From Bagarius yarrelli (lineage: Eukaryota; Chordata; Actinopteri; Siluriformes; Sisoridae), in the NCBI GenBank assembly GCA_005784505.1, contig VCAZ01000025.1:6676182-6740181 (forward strand): 64,000 nt of DNA, written 5' to 3'. Of the stretch, positions 10,651-24,000 are shown in pieces (position 1 is the stretch's first letter; every line of letters begins with the position of its first letter). Position numbers and translations under genes: made by a program. The notes below the pieces were generated by a model. That model did no database searches. It saw only the letters and a program-made list of their open reading frames with translations, and was not told the origin of the DNA.

Positions 10651-13600
10651 CTGAGGATCAGAACGTAAAGTAGCTGTAATTGGGCAACAAGACAAAAGAC
10701 AGAATAAGGTTCAGCGGTGTCAAATTTTAATAATGGTACCTGGCACTGATGCTGGTGTTTCTTGGATGGTCTTCCAACGATGTAGATCTGTGTGGCGTCC
10801 AGACCCAGTGCGCTGTACACGGACATGTCCTTCATGGAGCCGTACGCTGCACTGATCTTAATGTGACTCTACAACACACAAGAAATAACAAGTCCGTCCG
10901 AGATCTTATACAGAGAATGACGCAACATTTAATCCATCTCTGTCTCATGAGGTCCTGGACCTGGAGATGGGCGAACAGGCTGGTTCATCAGCAGGGTTAT
11001 TCTAAAATGCTGTAAAGATTAAATGGTGTTTCACTAAGGGGAAGCACAAGTTCACCTCCACCAGCTGGAAGTTGTGAGATGGAAGTCTCTGAGATCAGAC
11101 AGCTGGCTGGTGGGTGGGAAAATGAAGAAAATGAGCAGAAAAAAAGTGTCCTGGATTTCAAACATTTTTATGGCAAATTTTGTCCTAAAATTAATAAACC
11201 CACTTGTTGTAATTAGATAAATTAAATTACACGCAAATGGATAAAGTGGTGGCTTAGTGGTTAGTGTTGGACTGCTGTTGGAAGCTGCCACTGCTGGGCC
11301 CTTGGACAAGGCCTCTTAACCCTCGTCAGCCGATTCGTATAAAAAAATGTAGCTCTCTTTTGAGGGCATTTTCCAAATGACATAAATGTAATTTTCTATG
11401 TTTGTGCACTCTGAGCAAGTGGTAGCTCAGTGGTTCAGGTATTGGACTGATCAGAAGGTTGTAAGTTTAAATCCTAGGACCACCAGGCTGCCCATGCTGA
11501 GCCCCTAAGCAGAGCCCTTAACCAGTTGGATAAATAAGATGATGTAAATCGCTCTGGTTAAGGATGTCTGCTAAGTTTAAAGAAATGTAAATATGAATGT
11601 AAAGATGATCAACATGTGACTCTACCTCCTTGATGAGGCTCTTGAGGAAGATGGTTTTCTGGCGCAGAGGGTCATGGACCAGCCCCTCGGAGAAAAACAC
11701 CATGCCCTGCGGAAAGTTGTGTTGCGAGAGCCATGACACCACCCTCTGCTTCTGCATATCGGGCCGACCGGTGATGTATATGATGAGGTATCCAAGGTCC
11801 TGCCAGTGCCTGCAGTCAAACACCGAAAGAGTCGACCCGTGATACTGACGTCGGCTTTGGCATGCATTCAAACACAACATGGAATTTCATGTGTTTTGGT
11901 TGACAAATTGGTGCCGTGGGTCTATTAATTTCATGTTTTACTTTATTTACACATCTCTGGAATTGTTTTTATATGCAAAAATATGATTCTAGGGTTGACA
12001 ATTGGTAATAGTGGTTATATTATTTACATTTATGTGACAATTTGTAATGCACTTACCAATTTTTGCCTTAGGAACCCATCTCCAGAACCAATTTAATTGA
12101 AATTATGAGGTTCCACTCTAGAACATTTTGATGTAAGGCTTTCAAAAATAAAAGAAATTCTCTTGAAGATCTTGGAGTGAGGCTAGTCTGGACAAAATCG
12201 CTGCAGGTTTGTTTTAGCTGTCCAGTTTGAGTGACTCTAAACCCCCTGTAGCATCAGATTCCTGTTCAGAAGAGGAACCTAATGAGATCTTCTGCTTATT
12301 TTGTAGCTCATCTGCCTCAAGGATCAAAGTCTGGGCTTTTAATGATGCGTTTCTGATCAATAGGCACCAGTGCTGCTGTGTTCCTTTTCTGTACCGTGAG
12401 AGATGGTGGTGCCAGTCAAGCAGCACTGGAGGATCTGATGGAGTGGGGTAATCTTTGGGGTAACAGAATGCTGGTTCGCTATTGGTCTTGGAGGTGAAGT
12501 AGACATTTTTTGTATAAAGATTTACTTCTGTTTCTTTATTTAATAATAATAAAACATTAAATGATTCAATACTTTAACAGTTAGTCTAGCATTTGGACTG
12601 CTAACCACGGGATCATGGGTTAAATTTCCACTACCACCGAGATACCACCCACTGCTGGGCTGCTGCTATAAAATGTGAGTCGTTCTGGATGAGGAGGAAG
12701 TCGGCTAAGTTCACATGCAGCACAAAAGGCACTCACCGAACCACATCTACAGCTCCGGGTCGAACTTTAGGGTCGCTACCCATGAGAGAGACGCTGGCAG
12801 CAAAGGAGCCATCGATGCTAAACACCACACATTCCATTCCTCGCGGTAGCACGGTGAGAAACGCCTCTGCACTCGTCTGGTCTCCTCTTAAAACAAAAAC
12901 AAAGTGCCGAAGTCAACGTCGATGTCAATATCCAAGCGATGATTTTAAAAAATAAATATATATATATATATTTTCATCATGATGACTCACTTGACCACCA
13001 TTTTGATGGGATAAACGCCAACTGAGAGTTTCTTGTTAGCAGGAATGGTGTAGGTGACGCGACCGCTGCTGCTGGTGACCTCTGTGTCAAACAGCACCCA
13101 GCGTCCTGATCCGGGTTGCGTTGCCAAAAACACATCCACCTAAAAAAAAAAAAAATGGCGGCGATTCACTAATCATCCCTGCGTAGTGTTGAATCATCAC
13201 AGTTGTTTAAATACTACATTTACTTCACATTCATCCATTTAGCAGATGCTTTTATATCTGAGTGATTCTATAATCGCGTTTACGTTCAGAGTCCGTCGTC
13301 ATTATTTTACTTAAGTAGTTTTATTTTTTTATTTTTTTTAAAAAAATATGGATCGCAAGTCGTTACAGGCCATCAAGCGAAAAATCATGATTATTTCTTG
13401 AAATAGTCTGAAGTTTTCATTGTGTAATCAAATTTTTTTTTTTTACGGCACTTTTGAATTTTATTACATTTAATTTATTCATGGTATTTGGTGGACGTCC
13501 TTATCCAGAGCTACTATCTCTTATATACACCTGAACAATTGGGGGTTAAAGGCCTTGATCAGGGACCCAACAGCTTAGTGGAGCTGGGAATCGAACCCAC

Positions 13601-14379
13601 AATCTTTTGTTTGGTAGTCCAACACATTAACCGTGAGCCACCACTTCCCCACATTAGTAGTTATAAAAGATTTAAATAGTAATCTTCCTAATTCTATAAC
13701 AAAATTTTTTTTTTAAAAATCGTCTGTGAATCTAATTTACTTTTAAATTGGTGGAATTTCTTTCTGGGTAAGAAACAGGAAGTGATGTCACTTTGCCTCA
13801 CTGATAGGATGTGAAGCACTGAATATTTTTTCTGAGTAAATGAAAATTGTTACCACAAATACTTACAATACAACTAATTCTTTTGTGAAATTGGGGGAAC
13901 TGGTAGCGCAAGGATTAAGGTGTTGGACTGCTTATCGGAAGATCTGGGGTTCGACTCCAAGTTGCCCCCGCTGGGTCCCTGAGCAAGGCCCCTAAGTCTC
14001 AATTGCTCAATTGTATAAAAAATGCTTTATATTAAAAATATATTTTTGCATTTTAACTCTTTGAAGGAATTTTTTTTTTAGCAATTAACCTGAATGATCT
14101 TATATTTCTTATATAAATATCTAATCTTATAGTAATAAAATATTAAATATTCCATTAGATCTCATTTTTTTCCCCCATTCTGTCTGTCTGTTTATTCGCT
14201 CCTTCGTTTGTTTTTCTCTCCGGTGAGGATTGGAAAAGAGTCGGTTTGGATTGGATCAGAACCTTTTCTCCTGTGAGGGTGACCATGTCCAAGGGGCCGT
14301 ACATGAACCTCCCCACCAGCGTCTGAGGGCCGTCTTCTGTCGCAATCACATCGTGTACTCTGTGGTTAGCTGTCACGTT

Positions 14380-14416
<37 letters not shown>

Positions 14417-16450
14417 AAAAAGAAAGAGAAGACAGACATCTCCAGTAATTGAACAGCTTCAGACTTTTCACACTGATTCTTCCACTACATCAAGATTTGA
14501 AATGAAACACAGTTCAGGAGATCTTCAGTCTCTTGCCAGGAGACAGAGTGACATCACCGAGACACTGCTGCAGCACATCTGGAACAGAAAACATCTGGAG
14601 AGGCATTTTAGCATGCAGTTGATGCAGAACACTGCTGTCAGGATTCTGACCAGTATTCTGTACCGGTCCTTAGATCCTTACACTAACTACCAATTACATT
14701 CAGGATTAAAGTACTGTTACTCCTTTATAAATCACTCAATAGATTGTAGGAGCTAAATCCACTGCAGATTTGCTCACTGAATATGAACCAATCAGATTAC
14801 TCAGATCATTAGGATCAAGTCAGTCAGACACCATCATTTGTCTCCTGTTCTGATTCATCTGATTGAACTTTTACACGTTTACAAGATTCTGATGATGCGT
14901 GAAATTCAGATAGAGGGCAGAAGGTAAAAAAAAAAACAGAATGGAAGATATGGTGGAAAAATCGGTATTGTGGCGGTTTAGACATTATTCCAAAAAAAAT
15001 ATATATATAAACAGGAAATTAGCACACATTTCCTTACGTTAGCAGATTTTCTGCTGAACTAAAATATTTGCTTGCCATCAGGACCTTGGATGAGCAACTA
15101 GCTAAAGTTTCCAGACATCCTTATACATTAAAAAAACAAATAAAATGATAAATAATTAGTACAATTTGATTAGCATTTCTATGTTGTCCTGTCGATTAAG
15201 CTAACAACAACTATTTAACGCTGCTGTGCCTCTGATGTTAGCATGACGGTTGTTTACTTTACTTTATTAAAGGGTTACCTGTTCTCACAGATCCACCGAA
15301 ACGCCGCTAAAGGCATAAATGATCACGAGACCAGACGAGAGAAATCATTGTGATTCTATTTATTTCCTTTTTACAGCATTTGGCAGACGTTCTTATCCAG
15401 AGCAACTTACATTTACCTTATTTATACATCCGAGCAATTGGGCGTTGCTCAGAGGCCCAGCAGCGGTGGCTTGGTGGTGCTGGGAATCGAACCCTGGTCT
15501 TTCTGGTATCAGTCCAACACCTTACCATTAAGCCACCACTTAGTGGTAGTTTGCTCCACAGCAATGACATCATGTACACTTGGGGAGGTGTGTGGCTTAG
15601 TCATTAAGGTGTGGACTGATACCGGAAAGACCGGGGTTCGTTTCCCACCAAGCCACCACTATTGGGCCCCTAAGCACGCATACTTAACCCCCGATTGCTC
15701 TGTAAGTCGCTCTGGATAAGGGCGTCTGCCAAATGCTGCAAATGTAAATGTACAAACAACCTATTCAAAGCTCTGGATGAAAAGTGTGTGTAATCGCAAA
15801 AAAAAAACATGTAGTCCAGACTCGAGGGTTCTTACCCGCAGTTTTACGTGCGTTCTTTTGCGCAGCCATTTCTCCCGAGGACTGGACGGGGAGATGGGCA
15901 CCGAGTCGCAGCAGTCTGCTTCCCCCGCCTTCAGACAGTCACAGCGCAGCACCTACACACACACAATCACATACACACACACATGTCTAAATATCTTATA
16001 AGATCAATAAACAATTTATAAGGTTTTACGGCACAGATTTTTGGAAGTTAAATCTGTTGGGTTTTTTTGTTTTTTTTGATGCCTTAAATAATCCATCCTT
16101 CTGCCTCTCGTTTATCAACCCCTTCAACCTCTACAAGGTTCTGCTGCTTCAGCCCTTCATCCTTAATCGAAGCAATTTTTTCAAGAGATAAATGAAAGTC
16201 CACTCGTGACAGAATTACGAAACACTCCTGTGTCTTTTCGTTTTCCCTTGTTGTTGTTGTTCCATAAATAAGAATTGAATCTCTGCCTCATTGTAATGAT
16301 ATGATAATCTATGGAGCTGAGAATAAGAACAGAGAGAAAGAGAGAGAGAGAGAGAGACAAGGCGAGAGTAACAGAGCACAATGAAGAGAGACAGACAGAG
16401 AGATAGAGAGACAGAAAAAGCACAGGAGAGAGAAAGAGAGTAAGAGAGAT

Positions 16451-16489
<39 letters not shown>

Positions 16490-16568
16490 AAAAGAGGGTT
16501 GACAGAGAAAAATTAAGAGAGAAAGATAGAGAGACAGAAAGAGCACAGGAGAGACAAAGAGAGAAAGT

Positions 16569-16658
<90 letters not shown>

Positions 16659-18077
16659 CAAAGAGAGAAAGTGGGAGAAAGAGAGATAAAAGACAAGAGT
16701 GACAGAGCACAATGAAGAAAGAAAGCAGAGAGATAGAGAGACAGAAAGAGCCCAAGAGAGAGAGAGAGAGACAGATGTGTGATAGATTCAGTAGGACAGT
16801 CTTTAATATCACAGGATTCTAATAGTCTTTACACCACATGCATTCCGATGCTCGGCTGCGCTTCAGTTTCCGACCTTGGCAGTGTCAAGGAGGGAGAAAA
16901 GAGAATAAATAAATAGATAAATAAATCAATCGCTGCGCTTCATCTCCCCTGTAAATAAAACAATAAAGAGAAAAAAAGGAAGAGAAAAAAAAAAGAAACC
17001 AGCTGCAGCCTAGAACATCACATCTCTTTTTCCTTTTTTTATTTATTCATTAAATTTCTGCAAACAAGAATCGTTTCATCTTTCAGGCACCATAACGTCA
17101 GCCTCGGTGTTGAGGTGCAGCAAGGTGAATTTTTAAACCTATCCCGTCCCAGTCTCACAAAAAATCTTGTCCTATTCCAAGCCTAATAAAAAGGGTGAAA
17201 ATCGCATCCCGTCTCGTCCCAATCCCATGATTTCCCAGAGAAAAGTTTGTAATTCACGGAAAACTGTTAGCCTGTAGCTATCAGCGCTTAAATGCGTCAA
17301 GTCCCGCGTGACTGCAGGTCTTTGGTTGAAAACCCCGTGTCACGGTGTTATTATATTTCCTGGTCGCACCCACCCCTACTGACATTTGTCCTGTTCCAAA
17401 CCTGTGATTGATAGTGATTATGTTCCTTATCCTGTGGGTTTTTTTAGGACCTCTACAGTGAAATTCTCAAGTATTTAGAGCTCTTTTGACGTGTTCTTAT
17501 TTCGCAGGACGATTTTCCTTCTTATTTGTAGCCATTTGCAGTTTTTTTACTGCGATATGAAGAATTTGTACTGTTCAATCTGCTGATTTGACCTCTTCAG
17601 AGCCGGAGATGTTTTAATGTTCCTCCGCTACAAGAAACAGTGTACAAAGACCTTCATTATTTTATCAGTGCTGTGGCAACAATTTGGACGAAATACATAC
17701 ATTTATCTTATTAAGCAGATTCAGATGCAACTGAACAGTGTATATTAAAGTGTCTTGCTCAAAAAGTCCATCAGTGGTAGCCTGGTGGTCCTGGGGTTTA
17801 AACTCTTAACCTTCTCTAACCTTTAAAAAAAAACAGCCAGAACATCTCGATCTGACCTGTCTGAGGATGAAGGCCACAGCGTCTGTAGACTCCCAGTAGG
17901 AAGCGTGAAACAGATGAGGCAGTGCTACAGTGGGGAACGCTGTGAGAACATCGGGGCAGTAGAGCACGTAGTCCAGACGCTTTAGACCCCACCACCTGCT
18001 ACATACTGGAAAAGAAGAAAGTGAAGATGAAGTCGGGGTGATGACTAAACAATAATACAGAGTTCAGCACTATATAC

Positions 18078-18163
<86 letters not shown>

Positions 18164-18716
18164 TTACAGGGTGTCCCATAAGTTTCCATATATAGAAAAA
18201 AATTTCATTTTCCTAGATCTCTGGATCTCACCTCACTTGATCTTTGGGAGCATTTAAAGGCCGTGGTGTATCAGGAAACGATACAAAACATAAATCATCT
18301 CAAAGAACGTATCACCAACGGCATTACAAGCAGAAGTCCAGATGTGCTTATTTATACGTTCAGCAGTGGAGGAACTGCATCCATATTTCAAAACTATGGT
18401 AGTCATGCAGAGTAAATTATATACTAAAAAATAGTTTTAATTAAAAAAGTGTTTCTTTTTTAATTTTTCCTATGTATGGAAACTTATAGCACACCCTATA
18501 TATATATATACACACACACACAATTTTTTAGGATTCCATACTGTTTTTTCTGTAATAAATTTCAGCACTATTTTATTCGGAGTGTTGTGTGTGCCATTTA
18601 TTTAGTATCCTTGTTAAATCATTCGCTGAATTAATCCGTTATCAACGGTGAAACCTCTTAAAAATGATCAACTGGGACACCGGAGGAGGCAACAACAAAT
18701 AATAGGGTGGCAAACC

Positions 18717-18756
<40 letters not shown>

Positions 18757-19241
18757 TATGAAAAAAAGAGTATTTAATATAATGTGTGTTTAAATGTGTG
18801 TTTCTGGTGAACTTACACTGTAAGACAGTTTGTTCTGTCTGCTCAGTGTTGGAAGCTGTTTCATCACTCGCTGTCCTACAGCAGGACGTCTGGTCACTGT
18901 CAGTGTTCCCGTCCAGCGTCTGTTTCAGCACAGTGTCAGCTGAGAACACAAAGAGCAGGAAAAGAAAGGAATAAAGTCTGAGAATAAGAATATTAATGAA
19001 GTGGCAGGACAGAGTGAGTGGTGTAACAGTTAAAAGATCAGAACACCGTCAGAAAATACATGTGATTCATTGAACGGAAAATAGGAAATGGAAAATGTCT
19101 GCTGGAATAACGCGCAGGCTGTGGAAATGTGAGAAACAAGAGAAAGGGTCTCGTCTCGCTCGTCTCGTGGGCAGAAATGTTTAACGTCTGAGTGATCCTG
19201 AGCTCAGAGTGACCGCTTTACTAACGCTAATATTGGAAGAC

Positions 19242-19291
<50 letters not shown>

Positions 19292-19494
19292 TAGATAAAG
19301 ATAGAAAGAGTAGAAGAACGAGAGAGAGAACGAGATAGAGACAGAGAACGAGAGAGAGACAGAGAGACAGAGAGATTCTTGAATCTTAAATTCAAGAATC
19401 TTAAATCTAGAGAGAGAGAGAGAGAGAGAAAAGAGTGAGAAAGAAAAACAGAGAGGGGGTGAGAGAGAGAGACAGAGAAGTAAGGGTGAATAAC

Positions 19495-19525
<31 letters not shown>

Positions 19526-19637
19526 AAGAGACAAAAAGTAATTGATAGAGAGAGAGAGAGATTGATAGAGAGAAAAGAGTGAGAAAGAAAAACAGAGAGG
19601 GGGTGAGAGAGAGAGACAGAGAGTAAGGGTGAATAAC

Positions 19638-19668
<31 letters not shown>

Positions 19669-20110
19669 CATTAATTATTCTGCTAAATAATAGATTAGAA
19701 AATCTATAACTAGTTAATAATCATATATCTGGTAAAGTGTAATATTAATATTATAATAGGACATACTATTGTAATCCCCAGCTGTTACTCCAACTGTTAC
19801 TCCAGCTGTTACTCCAGCCGTTACTCATCTGTGCAAATTTGCTGTATGTGTTTTATTACCGATGAGAGAGAGCGAGGAGCGGCCGGGGGGGCGGCCGTCG
19901 CCCAGGGGGTAACGCTGGTAGCGTGGTACAGTGAAGGGGGGCAGCTGGGTGAGAGGCGGGTAGAGAAGGGGCTCCAGACGTGGGCAGACGGAGGCAGACG
20001 GGTCAGACGGGTAGAACAGATTGAAGATCTGAGAGCAGGCTGGACGCAACTGACTGACTGGAGAGACAAAGAGAGAGAAAAACAAAATGAGATAAAGAAA
20101 GAGAGAGGGA

Positions 20111-20161
<51 letters not shown>

Positions 20162-20474
20162 AGTAAAAATAAAATAATGATAGAAAAAAACATGATGAGA
20201 ATGATGAGAATTAGAATAAATGAAAGAGTGACGGGGTAAGTGAAAAAATAATTAGAGGAAGAAAAGCACAGAATGAAGGGAAACAGACAGACAGACTAAT
20301 AGAAAAAAGAGATTAAAGCGATGGAGAGGCAGAAAGAGATAGAGTGAGAGAGGAAAAATAAGACAGCAAAGGAGATGCAGAAAAAGAGATAGAGAGAAAG
20401 AGAGGGGCAGAATCATGAAAAGGGAAGAAAGAAAAAGCGAAAAGAAACAGCAATCGAGAGGCAGATTAGGAGGG

Positions 20475-20508
<34 letters not shown>

Positions 20509-20972
20509 AGTGGTGGGGCAGAATGATAAAGAACAGATAAGAAAAAGCAACAGAGAGGCAGAATGAGAGGTAAAAAGAGAGAGAGCGAGACAGAGATAGG
20601 TAAAATAAGCAAAGAGGCAGAATAATAAAGAAAGCAAAACAGCGAATTAAAGAGAGGAGCGGGGGGGGGGGGGGGGGAGGTTAGTTGCAGCCGGTTATTC
20701 TGATTCGTTCTAAAACTGACAATAAACACAATCAGCTTTGTTCTTTTTTTGTGTCTCTGTGTTTCAGTGTCTCAGCGTCTCTGTGACTTTACTCTGGACA
20801 GACGGCAGCACGCTTCTCCTCATGGCCAGAACCAGTCCCAGTGGGCAGCCCAGCAAAAAGCAGTCAGAAACCACGAAGTTGAAGCAGCCAGGGTCGTGAG
20901 TCTGCGCAGGGTTCGTCTGCACTGAGTACGTCTGCTCATCCTGAGACAGACTGCAGGAGAGAGAGAGACAGA

Positions 20973-21016
<44 letters not shown>

Positions 21017-24000
21017 ATAATTGCAAATCTGTTTTTGCATCTTTTTCCCCAAAACACAAACAGGAGGATTAGCAAAAGAAACCATGTGACTTTAAAACAG
21101 ATTGAAGATCTGAGCGCAGGCTGGATGCAACTGACTGACTGGAGAGACAAAGGGAAAAAAACAAAAACAAAATGAGATAAAGACAGAAAGAGAGAGAGAG
21201 AGAGGGATAAAATGAGAAACAGTGAGAGAGAAAAAAAACGATTGAAAAAAAATAATGATAAAAAAAAAAACAATTAAAAGAAATGAAAGCGTGACAAGGG
21301 AATGGAACAAAAAGAAAGAAAAACCACACTGAATGAAGGGAAGAGAAAGGGAGAAAGCGATAGAGTCTGCGCAGGGTTCGTCTGCACTAAGTACGTCTGC
21401 TCATCCTGAGACAGACTGCAGGAGAGAGAGAGAGAGAGAGAGAGAGATCTGATAACTGTTTTCTAGAGACGCTCTTCACTCATCAAATCTGCTTTCGCAT
21501 CTATTTCCCAAAACACAAACAGGAGGATTAGCAAAAGAAACCATGTGACTTTTAACGAATAACACAATCATCTGTTTGCTGGTTAGAGCTGATCTTAAGA
21601 AGCGTATTTATTTACACCCCACTCCTAACCACAGCCCGTGACTCTGCATCTAAATACGCTCTTTCGCTCGCGGCTCTACTTTCGTAAGCGATGTGGCAAG
21701 ATTAATTAGTTAACGCGACGCCGCTGCTGGAACAGTGTGTTTAAATCAGTCTGACAGACGACCTTTACGAGAGACACAAAACTGACAAACAGAGGTCAAA
21801 ACTCAAGTCTGAATCGGAAACGAGACAAATGAATAAAATTAGCGTATATTTCCCACCAATAGAACTGCTTCCTACTACGGATAAATCAAACAATAAACCC
21901 ATCCTTTCCTAACAGCTTACACTGTAACTAAAGATTGACCGATAATCAATTTTTCTGATATTTATTTATCGTCAGATATCGGTTTTGTAATAACAGATCC
22001 ACCGATATTTAAATAATCTGCTTTATTAAACATATCAGCGAACAATGCTCTATATTACATTATCCACACTACAGCCTTAGTTTTTCTCTATTGGGCGACT
22101 AAACCACACCCTCTTTTTTAAAATTTAGCTGGTTTCTTTATTTGTTAGCATTCTTTTAATGTTCTTTATTTGTTACCTGTTTGTTAAACTCATCAAAGCT
22201 TAATTTTTTTAAAATTTATTTAATATCATTTTCAGACTTCTCTATTTATTTTGCTTTAACAATACTAGTCGTTGTGTTTGCTGGGAGGAAGTAAACTGAC
22301 AGTGAAGTCAGTGCTATAAATAAATTAGTTTGTTTAGTTCAGTGTTGATATCATTGCATCAACAACACAAGGAAATCCATTAATAAATATCAGTTCCGCA
22401 TATCTGTATTCGCTTATGCAAATAATCGGTATCAGTATCGGTTCCAAAGACAGACCAATTTCGGTGGATAATAAGTTCCACAATAAGTTCCATTGTAACA
22501 GCAATCAAACAAAAATCTCTGAAGTACTGAGGTATCGTGTTGCTGTATTGTTTTACATATAATCACAGAAACATTAGTAAATATTACCTTTCCAGGCTCT
22601 GTAATTTAAAATTACACAGACAATTAAATAAATGTAATAACCTCAGAGCCTTCATGAGTTTAACTTACTTATATACACTGTAAGCGCAAGGTGGCAGTGT
22701 ATATCGGTGGATCCGATATTACAAAACCGATATACAATAATGAAAAAAAGATTAAATATTGCGGAAAATATTGGTGAAAGCGATTATCGATTGAACTCTA
22801 CTATGGACTGGTATATAGACTTTACATAGTGCACTGCTTAATATGACACCTTTAAATTAAGTTTTTGGGTTACTAAAAGCGGCATGTGAGCTTTTGCTTA
22901 ATCTCGACCTAACGGCACTGCGCTTATTTTATAGAAAGCCAAGCTTTGACTTGATGCTGTCTACGCCCCTTTGCCCTTTTCATTAATATGACATCAAACA
23001 TTTGTTTTTTTAGCATAAACTTTGATGACATTAGCTAAACAGATGGAGTCCAACCTGCTGAAGAAGACGTCTCTCGGACTGCCAGCGATGTCTGTGTCAC
23101 ATGAGTCGCTCTGCTTGCGACTGAGCGGGTGGTCGCACGGTGCCGAAACGTCAATGTTGCTCTTGCTTAGGCGCTTGCTGCTACTAAGAGTGGGACTCAA
23201 GCTGCTCATCACTTCAGGCTTTTCCTGGAAAAGTCAAAAATATGAAAAGGAATTTTAAAAAAATCCGCCAGTCGGCCACGGTTGGGTCCTTGAGCAAGAC
23301 ACTTAATAACCCTTTCTGCTCCAGGGGTGCTGTATCATAACTGACCCTGCACTCTGACCCCCAACTTACTAAGATAGGAGATGTGAAGAAACAAATCTCA
23401 CTGTGCTTTATAGGCTGTATATGAGTATGTGACAAATAGAGACATTGAATTTACTATTTTAACAATCTGCTGAAATCAGGAGCAGGAAACTTATGCAGGT
23501 TTTAAGACTGAATGCTTTCTTTTCCCTCAGTCTCAGATCTCCTGCTTTATAAACCACTGATGGTTTTCGTGCCCCAACCCCTGCAGGTGACCGAGTGCTT
23601 ATTAAAACATCAGGACAAAGTGGCCAGGCAGACGGCGTCTTGGGAGTCACCGACTTGTCAAGCTGTTGCCAACTGAGCCACGTGTGTACCTGCATCAGCT
23701 GGATGTCCACTGGGGGGGGAACGAACACTCATTTCTACCGTGATAATTGCTCCAGATTAAAAAGGTAGATAAAAATCAGGGGGGTTATCAAGCGATCGGT
23801 TTCTGTTCTATTTGAAATCTTTTCAAAAGTCAATTATTTTGATGTTTCTGCTCGATTTAGCAGTTTTTCAGCACTAACTAAAGAGCTATTTATGCTATTA
23901 ATAGCATTCTCTTCTCTCTTTATTGTCTCACTCTCGGCTTGTCTGGAGACCCGACATAGTAATTCTATTCCTATTTGTGCTGAAACATCTATACTGAAAA

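Noticed and set aside
10431..10673. Plus-strand 80-codon frame opposite the last pitpnm3 exon
   Set aside because: Antisense shadow of the conserved exon 19.
16181..16812. Several overlapping minus-strand frames rich in Ser-Leu
   Set aside because: Direct translation of (CT)n simple repeat.
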